DNA of 45,776 nt from a virus. Both the position numbers and the translations under genes were made by a program. The notes beneath the pieces are model-generated. The model saw nothing but the letters and a program-made list of their open reading frames with translations, was not told the DNA's origin and made no database searches. Position 1 is the first letter of the stretch; each line of letters opens with the position of its first letter. Positions 8,053-16,426 of the stretch are shown here, piece by piece. The stretch is from positions 1 through 45,776 of the IMG/VR virus record IMGVR_UViG_3300031673_006750. The stretch is one strand, 5' to 3'.

Positions 8053-8315
8053 TGCAGGAAGAAAAAGTTTACTGTCAGAACTGTCAGATGTGGCAGGAAT
8101 TGGACCGGATGATGATCAAGAACACGCCGCAGGGGCTAAGGCAATTTCGGATTCATTTTGGTCTTTGCCTGGCTTTCGTGACCTTTACGCCGATCGAGCT
8201 GGCGCCCGGGGGGATGCAGGCTCTTGCGATGACGCAGTGCGGTCCGCGATTCGGATGTATCCATTTCAAGGCGCGGATTGACGAATTAGTGCAGAAAAAG
8301 GAAAATGGCAATTAA
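8052..8315 (+). CDS. Small Cys-rich protein
   Basis: An 87-residue protein starts at TAATG, overlapping the GroES-like stop by one base. It has CQNC near the N-terminus and CGPRFGC near residue 65-71, so a four-cysteine metal site is likely. It also has a conserved-looking His (CIHFKAR). It overlaps the next start by 11 bases. Unknown role; coupled translation with its neighbours. Confidence 0.65.
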   Translation: MQEEKVYCQNCQMWQELDRMMIKNTPQGLRQFRIHFGLCLAFVTFTPIELAPGGMQALAMTQCGPRFGCIHFKARIDELVQKKENGN

Positions 8316-8523
8316 AAACTTCTTGACAATGGCCGATGAACTAGTGGAAGAATTGATACGCGAAGGCATGATATACCCGCACGGAGCGCAAGTGATCATT
8401 CACGTGTTCCAGGGGCGGGTGGCCGGCGTAGATTCATGGAACAAGCTGCGCCGGGAGACGATTGAAGCGCTGCTTGACGCTGAGCAACAGCAAAGCAGAA
8501 TGGATTCGGTGGCAGTAAAATAA
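8305..8523 (+). CDS. Small conserved-looking protein, unknown
   Basis: A 72-residue acidic, mostly helical protein starts MAIKNFLTMADELVEELI. Its start lies inside the preceding gene, behind AAAAGGAAA. A central segment (QVIIHVFQGRVAGVDSW) looks like a beta hairpin. It is the last gene before the strong terminator at 8554. No family recognised. Confidence 0.6.
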   Translation: MAIKNFLTMADELVEELIREGMIYPHGAQVIIHVFQGRVAGVDSWNKLRRETIEALLDAEQQQSRMDSVAVK

Positions 8524-8553
8524 GACGGCGGGGATTCGCCGACACAAGGCATT

Positions 8554-8599
8554 ACCCCCGTTGACCGCGCAAGAAGCGGTTGGCGGGGGTTTTATTTTA
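8554..8599 (+). terminator. Strong internal terminator before the scaffold gene
   Basis: ACCCCCG (8554-8560) pairs with CGGGGGT (8584-8590), an inner ACCGC/GCGGT extends the stem, and TTTATTTT follows. It lies inside the late operon, 17 bases before the next start codon, so it probably lowers or divides late transcription. Confidence 0.8.
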
Positions 8600-8615
8600 A
8601 CGAGGAGTGGCGAGT

Positions 8616-9566
8616 ATGACGGTAACAAGCGAAGAACTGGATAAAGGCGCCGATAGCGAGCTTGGCGAAGGGTTGACACGGCCAGAAGACGAGGAGGCGG
8701 AAGGCGCCGAAGCCGCGGGCGAAGAGGAAGGCGGCGAAGAGAAGGCAGGTGAGGAGAAGCGAACGGGCGCAGAGGAAGGAAAGGGAGGCGAAGTGGGGGC
8801 CGAAAGCGATCCGGTGCTGGACGCGATCGAGGCGTTGGCGGAGAAGAACCCGGATTATGCCAAGCTTTTGATGGACGAATATGAAAAGCGGATGGCTGGC
8901 GGAACAGAGGCGGTTGCGACGGCCAAGGAGACGGCGGCGAAGGAGCCGGCGGCGAAGGCAGCGGTTTTTGAGCTGGCGGATGAGCAAAGCACGGCGGAGG
9001 ATACGATCAATTTTGAAAACGTGAAAGAGACCGTGGCCGAGCAGCGTGAGTCGCACCTAGAAATTTACAAAAATCTGCGGGACGAGTATGACGAAATATG
9101 CGCGGCGATTACGCAGATGAAAGAGGAGAAATCGAACGAGGGGCCAACCTGGAACTTCGTCGTGAACCAACAACGCAAAATGTACAACGAGTTGCAGCGG
9201 GTGAAACAAAGCAGCGACCAAGCGCAGCAGGATTTGCGGTTGATGAAGCGCGTGGAGACCGTGGCGACGCATTACAAGCCGTTGGCGGGGCACAAGGTGC
9301 TGTTGGCGCGGCTGATCGCCGAAGGGCGGGTAGGGGCGGATGCGCCGCTCTCGAGGCAGGCGCAGGCGGTCAATCAGGCATTGCTGGCGATGGGGAAAGC
9401 GCCGATGGGGGCGAAGCCGGGGATGGATAAAACGGCAGCGCAGGAACGGCTGGCGAAGCTCAAGAAGTTGAGTCTGGGCAAGATCGGCGGCAAAAGCGGG
9501 CGGCAAAGCGCGGCGCCAAAGACGGAATTGAGCGAGCGCGCGAAGGCGAACGTGGCGAGAATTTAA
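8616..9566 (+). CDS. Scaffold-like protein
   Basis: The protein has 316 residues, starting at the ATG eight bases after GAGGAG; an in-frame GTG at 8607 is less likely. The first 110 residues are extremely Glu/Gly/Ala-rich. Then come long charged helices (about 125-215), and the last 60 residues are Lys/Arg-rich. Acidic, helical proteins with a basic C-terminus, two or three genes before the capsid gene, are typical scaffolds that guide shell assembly. There is no protease motif. The call rests on composition and position. Confidence 0.65.
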   Translation: MTVTSEELDKGADSELGEGLTRPEDEEAEGAEAAGEEEGGEEKAGEEKRTGAEEGKGGEVGAESDPVLDAIEALAEKNPDYAKLLMDEYEKRMAGGTEAVATAKETAAKEPAAKAAVFELADEQSTAEDTINFENVKETVAEQRESHLEIYKNLRDEYDEICAAITQMKEEKSNEGPTWNFVVNQQRKMYNELQRVKQSSDQAQQDLRLMKRVETVATHYKPLAGHKVLLARLIAEGRVGADAPLSRQAQAVNQALLAMGKAPMGAKPGMDKTAAQERLAKLKKLSLGKIGGKSGRQSAAPKTELSERAKANVARI

Positions 9567-9581
9567 CGAGGGGACACGGTG

Positions 9582-10166
9582 ATGGGAAAAGATACGCAAG
9601 AGACAACGAAGCCGTGCGAGACGGCGACGGTGAGCAATGCGGACCTGCAAAAGGTGCTACAAGTGGCGACCGTGGATGAACTGGCGCGGGCGGTGAAGGC
9701 GCAGGCGGCGATGGGGATAACGGATCTGGACGATTTCGACGAGGGCAACGACATTGACCGCGAGAACGGATTGCCGGGCTGGGCGCCGCTGACGAAGCGC
9801 GACGGGACGAAGCTGCACTATTACCTAATCGGCGTGGACAATTTCCAGAGAGACGAGCGGACGAACGGGAGCCATGGGAAAAAGCCGTTGGCGGTGCCGG
9901 TGGCCAAGGTGCTTGGTGACGTGTTCGCGGATTTGCCCGATTACATTTTCAATGCGCGGGGATTCGCGCAGGTGGGCGACTGCATCCTTTGCGTTAGCCT
10001 GCAAACGACGTATGAGTGGTACAAGAAAAAGAAGCTGGAACTATCGGACGCGCGGGCGCAGACATTGCAGAAATCGACGGTGCGTGCGCAAAGCGATCTG
10101 CCGCTGGGCTGCAAAGTGGAAGGCGAGATGGTAGCGGGCTTTGGAGTGCCCGTGATGAGTCATTAA
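9582..10166 (+). CDS. Unknown head-region protein
   Basis: The protein has 194 residues; the ATG follows CGAGGGG by eight bases. The helical, polar N-terminus contains DLDDFDEGNDIDRE, followed by a mixed alpha/beta body with a strong strand pair (KLHYYLIGVDNF; CILCVSLQTTYEWY). It sits between the scaffold-like gene and the decoration/capsid pair, ahead of a terminator. No family recognised; a virion or assembly role is inferred from place only. Confidence 0.6.
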   Translation: MGKDTQETTKPCETATVSNADLQKVLQVATVDELARAVKAQAAMGITDLDDFDEGNDIDRENGLPGWAPLTKRDGTKLHYYLIGVDNFQRDERTNGSHGKKPLAVPVAKVLGDVFADLPDYIFNARGFAQVGDCILCVSLQTTYEWYKKKKLELSDARAQTLQKSTVRAQSDLPLGCKVEGEMVAGFGVPVMSH

Positions 10167-10259
10167 GGAACGAATCAGCCGCGCGGCGCCTCTTCGACCC
10201 CGAAACGCCGGCGCGGAAGAAACGACACATCAGCGGGGAATCATCAACAAACGCTATGT

Positions 10260-10290
10260 CCCCCGGGCGTATGACCGGGGGATTTAATTT
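10260..10290 (+). terminator. Strong terminator before the capsid pair
   Basis: CCCCCGG (10260-10266) pairs with CCGGGGG (10275-10281) around eight bases, followed by ATTTAATTT. With the one at 8554 it isolates the scaffold segment from the capsid genes. No promoter of standard form was seen between this hairpin and the next start at 10327. Confidence 0.75.
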
Positions 10291-10326
10291 GCCCCTGGCG
10301 CGAATCCATGAGGAGGAAAGAGCATC

Positions 10327-10938
10327 ATGGGCATTCAGTTCCGTTGTCCGGAAATTCACGGACTCAACGCAAACTTTCCCGTAGCCGCGCGCAATATGAT
10401 CCTGATGAGCCACAGCGACACGCACACGCCGGTGTGGGTAGGGGCGTGGACGCTGGCCTCAGCGAATGGTCAGATCACGGTGGTCAGCGGCGAGAATTCA
10501 GCCGACTACTATGTGGCGGGCCTGTTCGACGCGCGCGGCGTGCGGCTTCCCAAACAGTACGTGAGCAAGGCCGAGTTGGAAGCGGCCGACTATTACTTCC
10601 TGGGCTATCCGATCGGCAACATCGTCTTCGCGATCACCGAGGACGGGCTGACGACGCCGATCACGAACGGCAACAGCGGCAGCGGGGTAGCGACGTATGC
10701 CGATATCGTGGTGACCTCGCCGACGGCGTTGGAGATCGGCGCGGTGGACCAGCCGTACGGCAATCCGCTGGGGACGATCACGGTCGATTCAAACACGGTA
10801 AACACGACGGCGGGCACCCTGACGCTGCAGCTCCTGGGCCTGTATCCCGGGGTGGACAACAACCCGTACAGCGCGACGGCCTCGGCCAGTCCACGGACAT
10901 TCCTGGCGAAACTGCGTTCAGCCGGCGTCAGCCAGTAA
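10327..10938 (+). CDS. Probable head decoration or minor capsid protein
   Basis: The protein has 203 residues, with GAGGAGGAAAGAG before the ATG. The N-terminus (MGIQFRCPEIHGLNANFPV) is followed by beta-rich, Thr/Gly/Ser-rich sequence and a short helical end. It lies 36 bases upstream of the major capsid gene. Small beta-rich proteins just before the capsid gene are often decoration proteins that stabilise the shell. I recognise no specific family. Confidence 0.6.
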   Translation: MGIQFRCPEIHGLNANFPVAARNMILMSHSDTHTPVWVGAWTLASANGQITVVSGENSADYYVAGLFDARGVRLPKQYVSKAELEAADYYFLGYPIGNIVFAITEDGLTTPITNGNSGSGVATYADIVVTSPTALEIGAVDQPYGNPLGTITVDSNTVNTTAGTLTLQLLGLYPGVDNNPYSATASASPRTFLAKLRSAGVSQ

Positions 10939-10974
10939 TCCGGCGATCCAAGAAAAAGAAAGGAATTAACGATC

Positions 10975-11934
10975 ATGGCAATTACGACAAACGACTTCGG
11001 TTCCTTCCTGGACGCCGGAGTGAAGAGAGTGCAGACGGTAATGAGCAACCTGAACAAGAACTCATTCTACCGGAAGTTAATGCGGGTGGGGACGACGCAG
11101 ATTGTGGACTTCAAGGTGCAGGACGTGGAAAACATGGCGGCCGCGCAGTTCTGGACGGAAGGTTCGCCGCGCCCGATGATGTCGTTCAAGAAAGGGTTCG
11201 CGCAGAGCTTCACGCAACACCAGTGGGCGGCGCTGTTGGACATCACGAAAGCCTTTCGGAAGTTCAATCAGCAGGAGCTGATGACGCGGCTAATGAGCCA
11301 GCTCAAAATGGCGCCGACGAAGGCGAAGGAAATCATCGCCGCGGCCTATTTCGAGTATGGGCACACGGGGGCGACCGTGCCGATTGTGGGCGGACTGCCG
11401 CTGATCAACGCCAACGGCGGAGACGGGCAAGCGATCTTCTCGGCGAACCATCCGCACCGGAGCATGGCCGGGAACACATGGACGAACTACTTCACCCCCG
11501 TGAGCGCCGACTTAACCGAGACGACGTTCGACACGTACCGCACGGTAATCCGGCGTTGGAAAGACAACACGGGTTCGCCGCTGGACATCAAGGCCAAGCG
11601 GGTGATCATCGACGAGAGCTTGGAAGGCAAGGCGATCAAGATCTTCCTGGCGCAGTTTGAGCCGGCGTCGGCGAACAACGCGCCGAACACGGCGAATCGT
11701 TTCGCGACGGCGAAGGACAAGTACCTGGTCTTTCCGTGGCTGACGGTGCAAGGGGATTGGTACATCGAGACGGACGCGACGGAAGGCGACATTGAGATGT
11801 ATTTCGGCTGGGATGACGAGACCGAATCCGGGCCGAACAATCGGAACCCGTTGACGGGGAATGAATGCGTGAGCGTCGATTTTTCGGTCGCGCACGGTTG
11901 CCTGCTTTGCCGCCGTTATTTAGCCGTGAAATAG
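10975..11934 (+). CDS. Major capsid protein, probable HK97 fold (Mu gpT-like)
   Basis: The protein has 319 residues with a good AAAGGA site. Short helical N-terminus; a central glycine-bearing loop; FSANHPHRSMAGNTWTNYF near residue 160-180; then LDIKAKRVIIDESLEGKA and a compact beta C-terminus. The NHP...G..W.N segment and the following P/A-domain pattern resemble Mu-like major heads. It forms the icosahedral shell. The absence of a long N-terminal delta domain fits a separate scaffold gene upstream. The position between decoration and adaptor genes supports the call. Confidence 0.85.
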   Translation: MAITTNDFGSFLDAGVKRVQTVMSNLNKNSFYRKLMRVGTTQIVDFKVQDVENMAAAQFWTEGSPRPMMSFKKGFAQSFTQHQWAALLDITKAFRKFNQQELMTRLMSQLKMAPTKAKEIIAAAYFEYGHTGATVPIVGGLPLINANGGDGQAIFSANHPHRSMAGNTWTNYFTPVSADLTETTFDTYRTVIRRWKDNTGSPLDIKAKRVIIDESLEGKAIKIFLAQFEPASANNAPNTANRFATAKDKYLVFPWLTVQGDWYIETDATEGDIEMYFGWDDETESGPNNRNPLTGNECVSVDFSVAHGCLLCRRYLAVK

Positions 11935-11971
11935 GCAAGGACGGCGCAAGGGCGGCGAGGAGGTAAGGAAG

Positions 11972-12745
11972 ATGCCGACGGTCGCGGTGGGCGGATTAAG
12001 CGGGGGGATCAACCTGGGGTCGCTTTTGGCGCAAGCCAAGACGCTGGCGGGGATCACCGATTTCGAGCGGATGGGCCAGACGCCCGCCGAGCAGACGGCG
12101 TTGCTGGCGGATATTGTAAACCGCGCCGTCGGCGAATTTCTGGAACAGAATCCAAGACTTTTGTTGACGACGGGAGAGCTGTCGTTGGGAGCGTCGGCAA
12201 TGAGTTACGGTTTGCCGGCGACGCTGCACGAACTGGCCTTGCGGCGGATTTATTACAGCAACACGGGCAGCGACCCCGAGCACGACCTAGCCGAGTTGAG
12301 TTTTTTGGACGGGGCGGGTGTAGCGGCGTTGGACGAGGATGAGCGCAACGGCCAGACGACGGCCGATTACCCGGACAAATGGGGTTTCGATCCAGCGGCC
12401 AATAAGGTCTTGATCTACCCCAAGACGACGACGGCGCGGACGTTGGTGATGGAGTTTCAGCAGGCGCCGACGGCGATCACGGCGGCGAATATAGCGACGC
12501 CGGATGCGGTGACGATCGGCGAAGTGCCTGGCAAATGCCTTCATGCGCTGGCCTTGCGGGTAGGTTGGGAACTGGCCTTCAACGGCGACAATGTGACAAA
12601 GGGCAAGATCCTGCAAACCTGGCAGACGGCGGAATGGAACGCAATCCGCTGGGTGCTGAGCAATTCGGTATCCGGCAATCGGTCACTCGGTCCGGCGATT
12701 GATCAATCAAGCCTGTTCAAGACGTGGCAGGCGGAGATCAGGTAA
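11972..12745 (+). CDS. Head-tail adaptor protein
   Basis: The protein has 257 residues. It begins LLAQAKTLAGITDFERMG, then an N-terminal helical bundle, then beta segments with YYSNTGSDPEHDLAEL and YPDKWGFDPAANKVLIYP, then late helices (ALALRVGWELAFNGDNV). The order helices, strand pair around a D-P-W/Y motif, and C-terminal helices matches podovirus adaptors (P22 gp4/T7 gp11 class), which bind under the portal. It follows the capsid gene directly. The assignment is by pattern and gene order. Confidence 0.7.
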   Translation: MPTVAVGGLSGGINLGSLLAQAKTLAGITDFERMGQTPAEQTALLADIVNRAVGEFLEQNPRLLLTTGELSLGASAMSYGLPATLHELALRRIYYSNTGSDPEHDLAELSFLDGAGVAALDEDERNGQTTADYPDKWGFDPAANKVLIYPKTTTARTLVMEFQQAPTAITAANIATPDAVTIGEVPGKCLHALALRVGWELAFNGDNVTKGKILQTWQTAEWNAIRWVLSNSVSGNRSLGPAIDQSSLFKTWQAEIR

Positions 12746-12777
12746 TTTTTTTTATGAACAAAGAAAGGAAAAGGGCG

Positions 12778-13917
12778 ATGAAACTTTACGCGAAAATCAT
12801 TCCGGCGGCGGCATTTTTGGTAGTCTTGATGTTGGTGGCGCTGACGTGCCAGACGCCGCCGGTACAATCCAATCCTCCCGATTGGGAAACGACCAAACTG
12901 ACGAATTTGAGAATCACGGGCGGATTGATCGTAGATGGCGACACCACGCTGACGGGGCAAGTGCTCAATGAATCCGTAAGCGGACTTACCATTTCAACCG
13001 GAAATCTAAATGTGGTCGCCGGAAACATGCAAACAGCCGGAGCGAGCAGGCTAAGCAACGCCGGTGATCTAACATGTAATTCCATTATGAACACCGGAGC
13101 CAGCACATTACAAGCCGTGACGATTGGTCGGGGAATAAGCCAGTCCTACAGTTTAGGTTTGTATCACAATGAACTGGACATCACGACGGTGAGCCAATCC
13201 CTGGACGTGTCCGATTTGGGCGCGGGCAATGGGGTACGAGTGGGGTTCAAAGCGCTAAATGACAATGCAATTCCGCTTTGGTTTCCGACGGCCTGGATCA
13301 AAGCTATCACCGATGACAACACTTCAACCAGCTATGACTCGACGCTGGATTTTTATGTGCAGACGGCGGGGACGGGGAATCCGACGAGCGAGCTGAAGTT
13401 GAGCGGAGCGAAGCTGTATCCGACGACGACCACCGGCTTGGACCTGGGAGGCTCGTCGAATTACTGGGGCACGGCTTACGTAACGGCCGTGGAATCGACG
13501 GGCAATGTTAACGGCAAGCCGGAGTTGCGGGTGCTGAACTTCAATTATTACGACGTGGACGTGGCGGCGAGTCAGACGACGGCCGAATGGGGGACGGACG
13601 CGAGCGCGGACGCCGGCGGGGCGAATTTCAAGCAAATCCCAGTGCCGATTGCGGGTTCGATCATCGGGATCGCCGTTTACAGCAACACGGCCTGCACGTC
13701 GGGGACGTTGACAGCGGACGCGACAATCAACGGGACGGCGACGGGTTTGCAGGCGGGGTTGAACTCGGCGGACGATACGCAGACGAGCTACAGCACGCAG
13801 GCGATCGACGCGGACGCGGTGACGGCCGGGCAGCGGGTGGGCGTAAAAGTGACGACCGACGCGGAATGGGCGCCGACGACGGCGGACGTGGTTGTGACGG
13901 TGACGATGGAATATTAA
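12778..13917 (+). CDS. Fibre-like protein with N-terminal export signal
   Basis: From the ATG behind AGGAAAAGGG (12778) the protein has 379 residues; an ATG at 12754 has no site. The first 28 residues form a basic start and hydrophobic core (IIPAAAFLVVLMLVALTC), like a Sec signal, perhaps lipoprotein-like though the lipobox is imperfect. The body is a repetitive beta fibre with GGLIVDGDTTLTG and LGGSSNYWGTAYVTAVES motifs, as in tail-fibre shafts. The C-terminal 120 residues form a beta domain. A signal on a virion protein made in the cytoplasm is unusual. Confidence 0.65.
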   Translation: MKLYAKIIPAAAFLVVLMLVALTCQTPPVQSNPPDWETTKLTNLRITGGLIVDGDTTLTGQVLNESVSGLTISTGNLNVVAGNMQTAGASRLSNAGDLTCNSIMNTGASTLQAVTIGRGISQSYSLGLYHNELDITTVSQSLDVSDLGAGNGVRVGFKALNDNAIPLWFPTAWIKAITDDNTSTSYDSTLDFYVQTAGTGNPTSELKLSGAKLYPTTTTGLDLGGSSNYWGTAYVTAVESTGNVNGKPELRVLNFNYYDVDVAASQTTAEWGTDASADAGGANFKQIPVPIAGSIIGIAVYSNTACTSGTLTADATINGTATGLQAGLNSADDTQTSYSTQAIDADAVTAGQRVGVKVTTDAEWAPTTADVVVTVTMEY

Positions 13918-13954
13918 ACCGCGAAGCAAGTGTTGAAAAGGAAAGGATAGAGCG

Positions 13955-14188
13955 ATGACAAGTGAAGTGAAAAAAGAGAGCCAGGCCCTTGACGAAAAGG
14001 GTTTGGAAAAAGACCGTCCGACGGACCCGAACCGTTATTCGGAGCTTTTGGCGAAGATGACGATGCACGCGTTGGCGGGCCTGTTGGCGCATTCAAGCAC
14101 GCCGAATGAGGATCCAGGGCGCGTGGGGCGGCAGGCGGTGACGTTTGCCGAGGCGGCGGTCGATGCCTTGATGCCCAAAATCTGTTAA
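13955..14188 (+). CDS. Small helical protein, unknown
   Basis: A 77-residue protein starts MTSEVKKESQALDEKG; AAAGGA lies about ten bases upstream. Charged first half, then an amphipathic helical half (MTMHALAGLLAHSS; TFAEAAVDALMPKI). No signal or membrane segment. Within the neck/tail cluster; no family recognised. Confidence 0.6.
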   Translation: MTSEVKKESQALDEKGLEKDRPTDPNRYSELLAKMTMHALAGLLAHSSTPNEDPGRVGRQAVTFAEAAVDALMPKIC

Positions 14189-14201
14189 AAAGGGGCCGAT
14201 C

Positions 14202-14603
14202 ATGAGCCTTGACGATTACTTTTACGCCGAAATGTCCGATTCGGTGGCCGGGACCGGGGCGGCGGACGTGAGTTACGTCGACGTGGACCTGGGGACCGGG
14301 CTGGTCGATCTGAGCCGATTCAACGCGGCGGAGATCGAGATGTATGTGCCGGCGCCGGCGGCCGGGCCGACCACGCCAACGCTGGACGTTGACGTGGAGA
14401 ACTCAATGGATGGTGAGAACTTCACAAAAGTCGGCAGTTCATTCAGCCAAGTAACGACGGCGGCGAGCCGGCAGCGGCAGACGATTCTGCGGACGGCGTT
14501 GGTGAATTTCGGGCGTTTCTGGCGGTTCAAGTGCAGCGTGGCGACAGCGGCGGGCACGGCGACTTACATCCCTGTTTTCCGGGTTCTGGCGCTGCACAAC
14601 TAA
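14202..14603 (+). CDS. Small beta-rich virion protein, unknown
   Basis: A 133-residue protein with an almost all-beta pattern: FNAAEIEMYVPAPA, LDVDVENSMDGENFTKVG, then WRFKCSVATAAGTATYIPVF. This order resembles jelly-roll-like decoration or tail-attachment proteins. It follows the 13955 gene by 13 bases. The place between fibre and nozzle-like genes suggests a virion part. Confidence 0.6.
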   Translation: MSLDDYFYAEMSDSVAGTGAADVSYVDVDLGTGLVDLSRFNAAEIEMYVPAPAAGPTTPTLDVDVENSMDGENFTKVGSSFSQVTTAASRQRQTILRTALVNFGRFWRFKCSVATAAGTATYIPVFRVLALHN

Positions 14604-14630
14604 GCCATGGGGCAAGGGAGGTGGCGCGAA

Positions 14631-14732
14631 ATGGAATACCTGAAAGACATAGTGGTGGTGATCGTGCTGGTCGGGCTGCTGGCCTTTATGTGTTTCATCC
14701 TGACGCAACCAGGCTGGATCGGGACGAGGTAG
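14631..14732 (+). CDS. Mini membrane protein
   Basis: A 33-residue frame starts MEYLKDIVVVIVLVGLLAF, behind GGGAGG ten bases upstream. It is essentially one membrane helix with a short WIGTR tail. An upstream ATG at 14607 would add eight residues. It could be a small holin-type or ejection helper. Its good ribosome site supports it; function unknown. Confidence 0.5.
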   Translation: MEYLKDIVVVIVLVGLLAFMCFILTQPGWIGTR

Positions 14733-14736
14733 AGAC

Positions 14737-15117
14737 ATGGCCGAGGACCGGAAAATCACGATGGGGCTGAACACGGACGCCCCGCCGGACCGACTGGGGG
14801 ACCAGGCGTTGATGGTGGAGAACCTAGTCCCCACGTCGGCCTCGTCGGTGGGTGTGCGCGGCGGGGTGGAGTTGGTGAAGCATTACCAGCCGAACAACAT
14901 TGGGCGGTCGATCATCGTGGATGGGTTGCCGGCGGACGAAGGCGCGGGGATCCTGGTGGTGGTGGTGAATGTGGGGGACGCGGGGCTGGGCGACGGGAAT
15001 CTGAGGCACGTGGTGGAAGGGCTGGGGGCGTTTCGGCCGGCGCGCGTGGCGGCGGAATATGACAGCGTGGTGGGGTTTAATGCAGCGACGACGATCTATG
15101 GAGTATTACCGGAGTAA
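14737..15117 (+). CDS. Nozzle-like N-terminal fragment protein
   Basis: A 126-residue protein starts MAEDRKITMGLNTDAPPDR. The pattern GLN-x-D-x-P, then VENLVPTSASSVGVRGGVE, is the hallmark opening of podovirus tail nozzle or DNA-stabilisation proteins, normally followed by 500 or more residues in one chain. Here the frame ends at TAA 15115, and a new start follows three bases later. The rest may be supplied by the two following genes. A split by an early stop in the sequence is possible. Confidence 0.55.
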   Translation: MAEDRKITMGLNTDAPPDRLGDQALMVENLVPTSASSVGVRGGVELVKHYQPNNIGRSIIVDGLPADEGAGILVVVVNVGDAGLGDGNLRHVVEGLGAFRPARVAAEYDSVVGFNAATTIYGVLPE

Positions 15118-15120
15118 GCC

Positions 15121-16425
15121 ATGGCGACAACCTATACACCGTTAGCGCAAACCTATTTAGGGACGCCCATCGCAGTGAGCACAGGTGAAACCACGGATGA
15201 CACGGCCCCCAACCCGTTACACATCGTGGCTTGCGCGATCATTGGGCCGTGTCGTCCTTACAAAAGCGATGGATCGTTGGCGAACTATCCCAAGGGAGTT
15301 TTGGTGGTTTTGGGAGAGTATAACGATGGGATTGCACGGACACTGATCAACGCATTCGATCTTGAAACCGGGAATAGAACAGCGAACCCGGCGCTTGATC
15401 TATTGACCGGCGGTGGTGTCGGCGGCGATGAGTCGGTTTTGATGTACAGCGGCATATCACCGATGGGGCGGGGAATTCCAGGATATTATGTTTGGCATGG
15501 CGAGGGATCGGAAGCGGCTCTTTTTTCGGCGCGCAATGGTTTATATGATAATTTTGGGACACCGCTTTACAATATTCTGGGATGCGCGATCAGTGGACTG
15601 ATTCCAGCCGTGAAGGATTCAAAGATCATTTGCGACGTTTCGCCATTGAGCCGGACGAAAGAAGTGATGGCGTTGGTGGCGAAAGGCAACTGCGACGCAG
15701 GTTCAAGCCAATTACATGAAATCCGAGTGCGGCCAGATATTAAACTCTTTCCTACATGGGCATATGACACGCCGGATGAAATATGGAATCAGAATTACGC
15801 TTCCGGTGCGCAGCCGGCGTCGATCTGGGGCGGGAGCGGGTCGACGACGTGGGCGACGCGGCCCGACAGTTGCCTGGACGCGCAGAACCTGTGCAACCTG
15901 CCCGAGGTGAGCATGGCGCTGTTGGGGGATTGGGTAGCGGACCCGACGGTGCACAAGGCGATCACGAACCCGCGGCTGGCGCTGATCTACACGGTGACGG
16001 GCGGGATCGCGGTAGCCGGCCCGATCGGCGGCGCGCGGGCGCACGGGATGGTGTGCGACCAGCACGGGTTCATTTACGTAGTGGGGACGGGCGGCCTGAC
16101 GGGGGTCAACGACAACCTGATCGAGCAGTACATGGCGACGGATCTGTCGACGCCGCTGGCCCAGGTGACGCACGCCGGGGAGGGCGAGGGCCTGGGGGGC
16201 GATTATGCGGCCGCCGCGGACACGCACATCTATTGTCCGCTGTGGGACGGCGCGCGACTCTTGGTGTTTGATCATGGGACGCAGTACACGCGGCTTTTCA
16301 TTTACGGCGCGGATCTGGTGGAGATTACGCATTTCACGATCAGCACGGCGGCGCAAGTTGCGGTCAACGGCCCACGGTGGCGAGCGGGGAAATATTCATT
16401 GGGTTGGTGGAGTGAGAACTACTGA
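15121..16425 (+). CDS. Beta-propeller-like tail protein
   Basis: The protein has 434 residues, beginning three bases after the previous stop (TAA CC ATG). Blade-like strands recur: FDLETGNRTANP, HGFIYVVGTGGLTG, DTHIYCPLWDGARLLVFD. The region to about 15780 is clearly richer in A/T than the region from 15780 to 16260, so two parts of different origin appear joined. It is probably a tail or nozzle component. No exact family recognised. Confidence 0.55.
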   Translation: MATTYTPLAQTYLGTPIAVSTGETTDDTAPNPLHIVACAIIGPCRPYKSDGSLANYPKGVLVVLGEYNDGIARTLINAFDLETGNRTANPALDLLTGGGVGGDESVLMYSGISPMGRGIPGYYVWHGEGSEAALFSARNGLYDNFGTPLYNILGCAISGLIPAVKDSKIICDVSPLSRTKEVMALVAKGNCDAGSSQLHEIRVRPDIKLFPTWAYDTPDEIWNQNYASGAQPASIWGGSGSTTWATRPDSCLDAQNLCNLPEVSMALLGDWVADPTVHKAITNPRLALIYTVTGGIAVAGPIGGARAHGMVCDQHGFIYVVGTGGLTGVNDNLIEQYMATDLSTPLAQVTHAGEGEGLGGDYAAAADTHIYCPLWDGARLLVFDHGTQYTRLFIYGADLVEITHFTISTAAQVAVNGPRWRAGKYSLGWWSENY

Positions 16426-16426
16426 G

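Noticed and set aside
8318-8350. Promoter at the TTGACA inside the 8305 gene
   Set aside because: No acceptable -10 box lies 16-18 bases downstream.
10308-11660. Long second frame of about 450 codons over the capsid genes
   Set aside because: It spans a clear gene boundary and two good ribosome sites, and its protein is rich in Arg/Gly/His as expected for a shadow frame of G/C-rich coding DNA.
15712-16356. Minus-strand Arg-rich frame of about 214 codons
   Set aside because: Composition is that of an antisense shadow; no start signal and no partner gene on that strand.
16205-16426. Longer N-terminal extension of the nozzle-like protein
   Set aside because: It would overlap the upstream gene by more than 200 bases in low-quality sequence; the ATG at 16427 directly after the upstream stop is natural.
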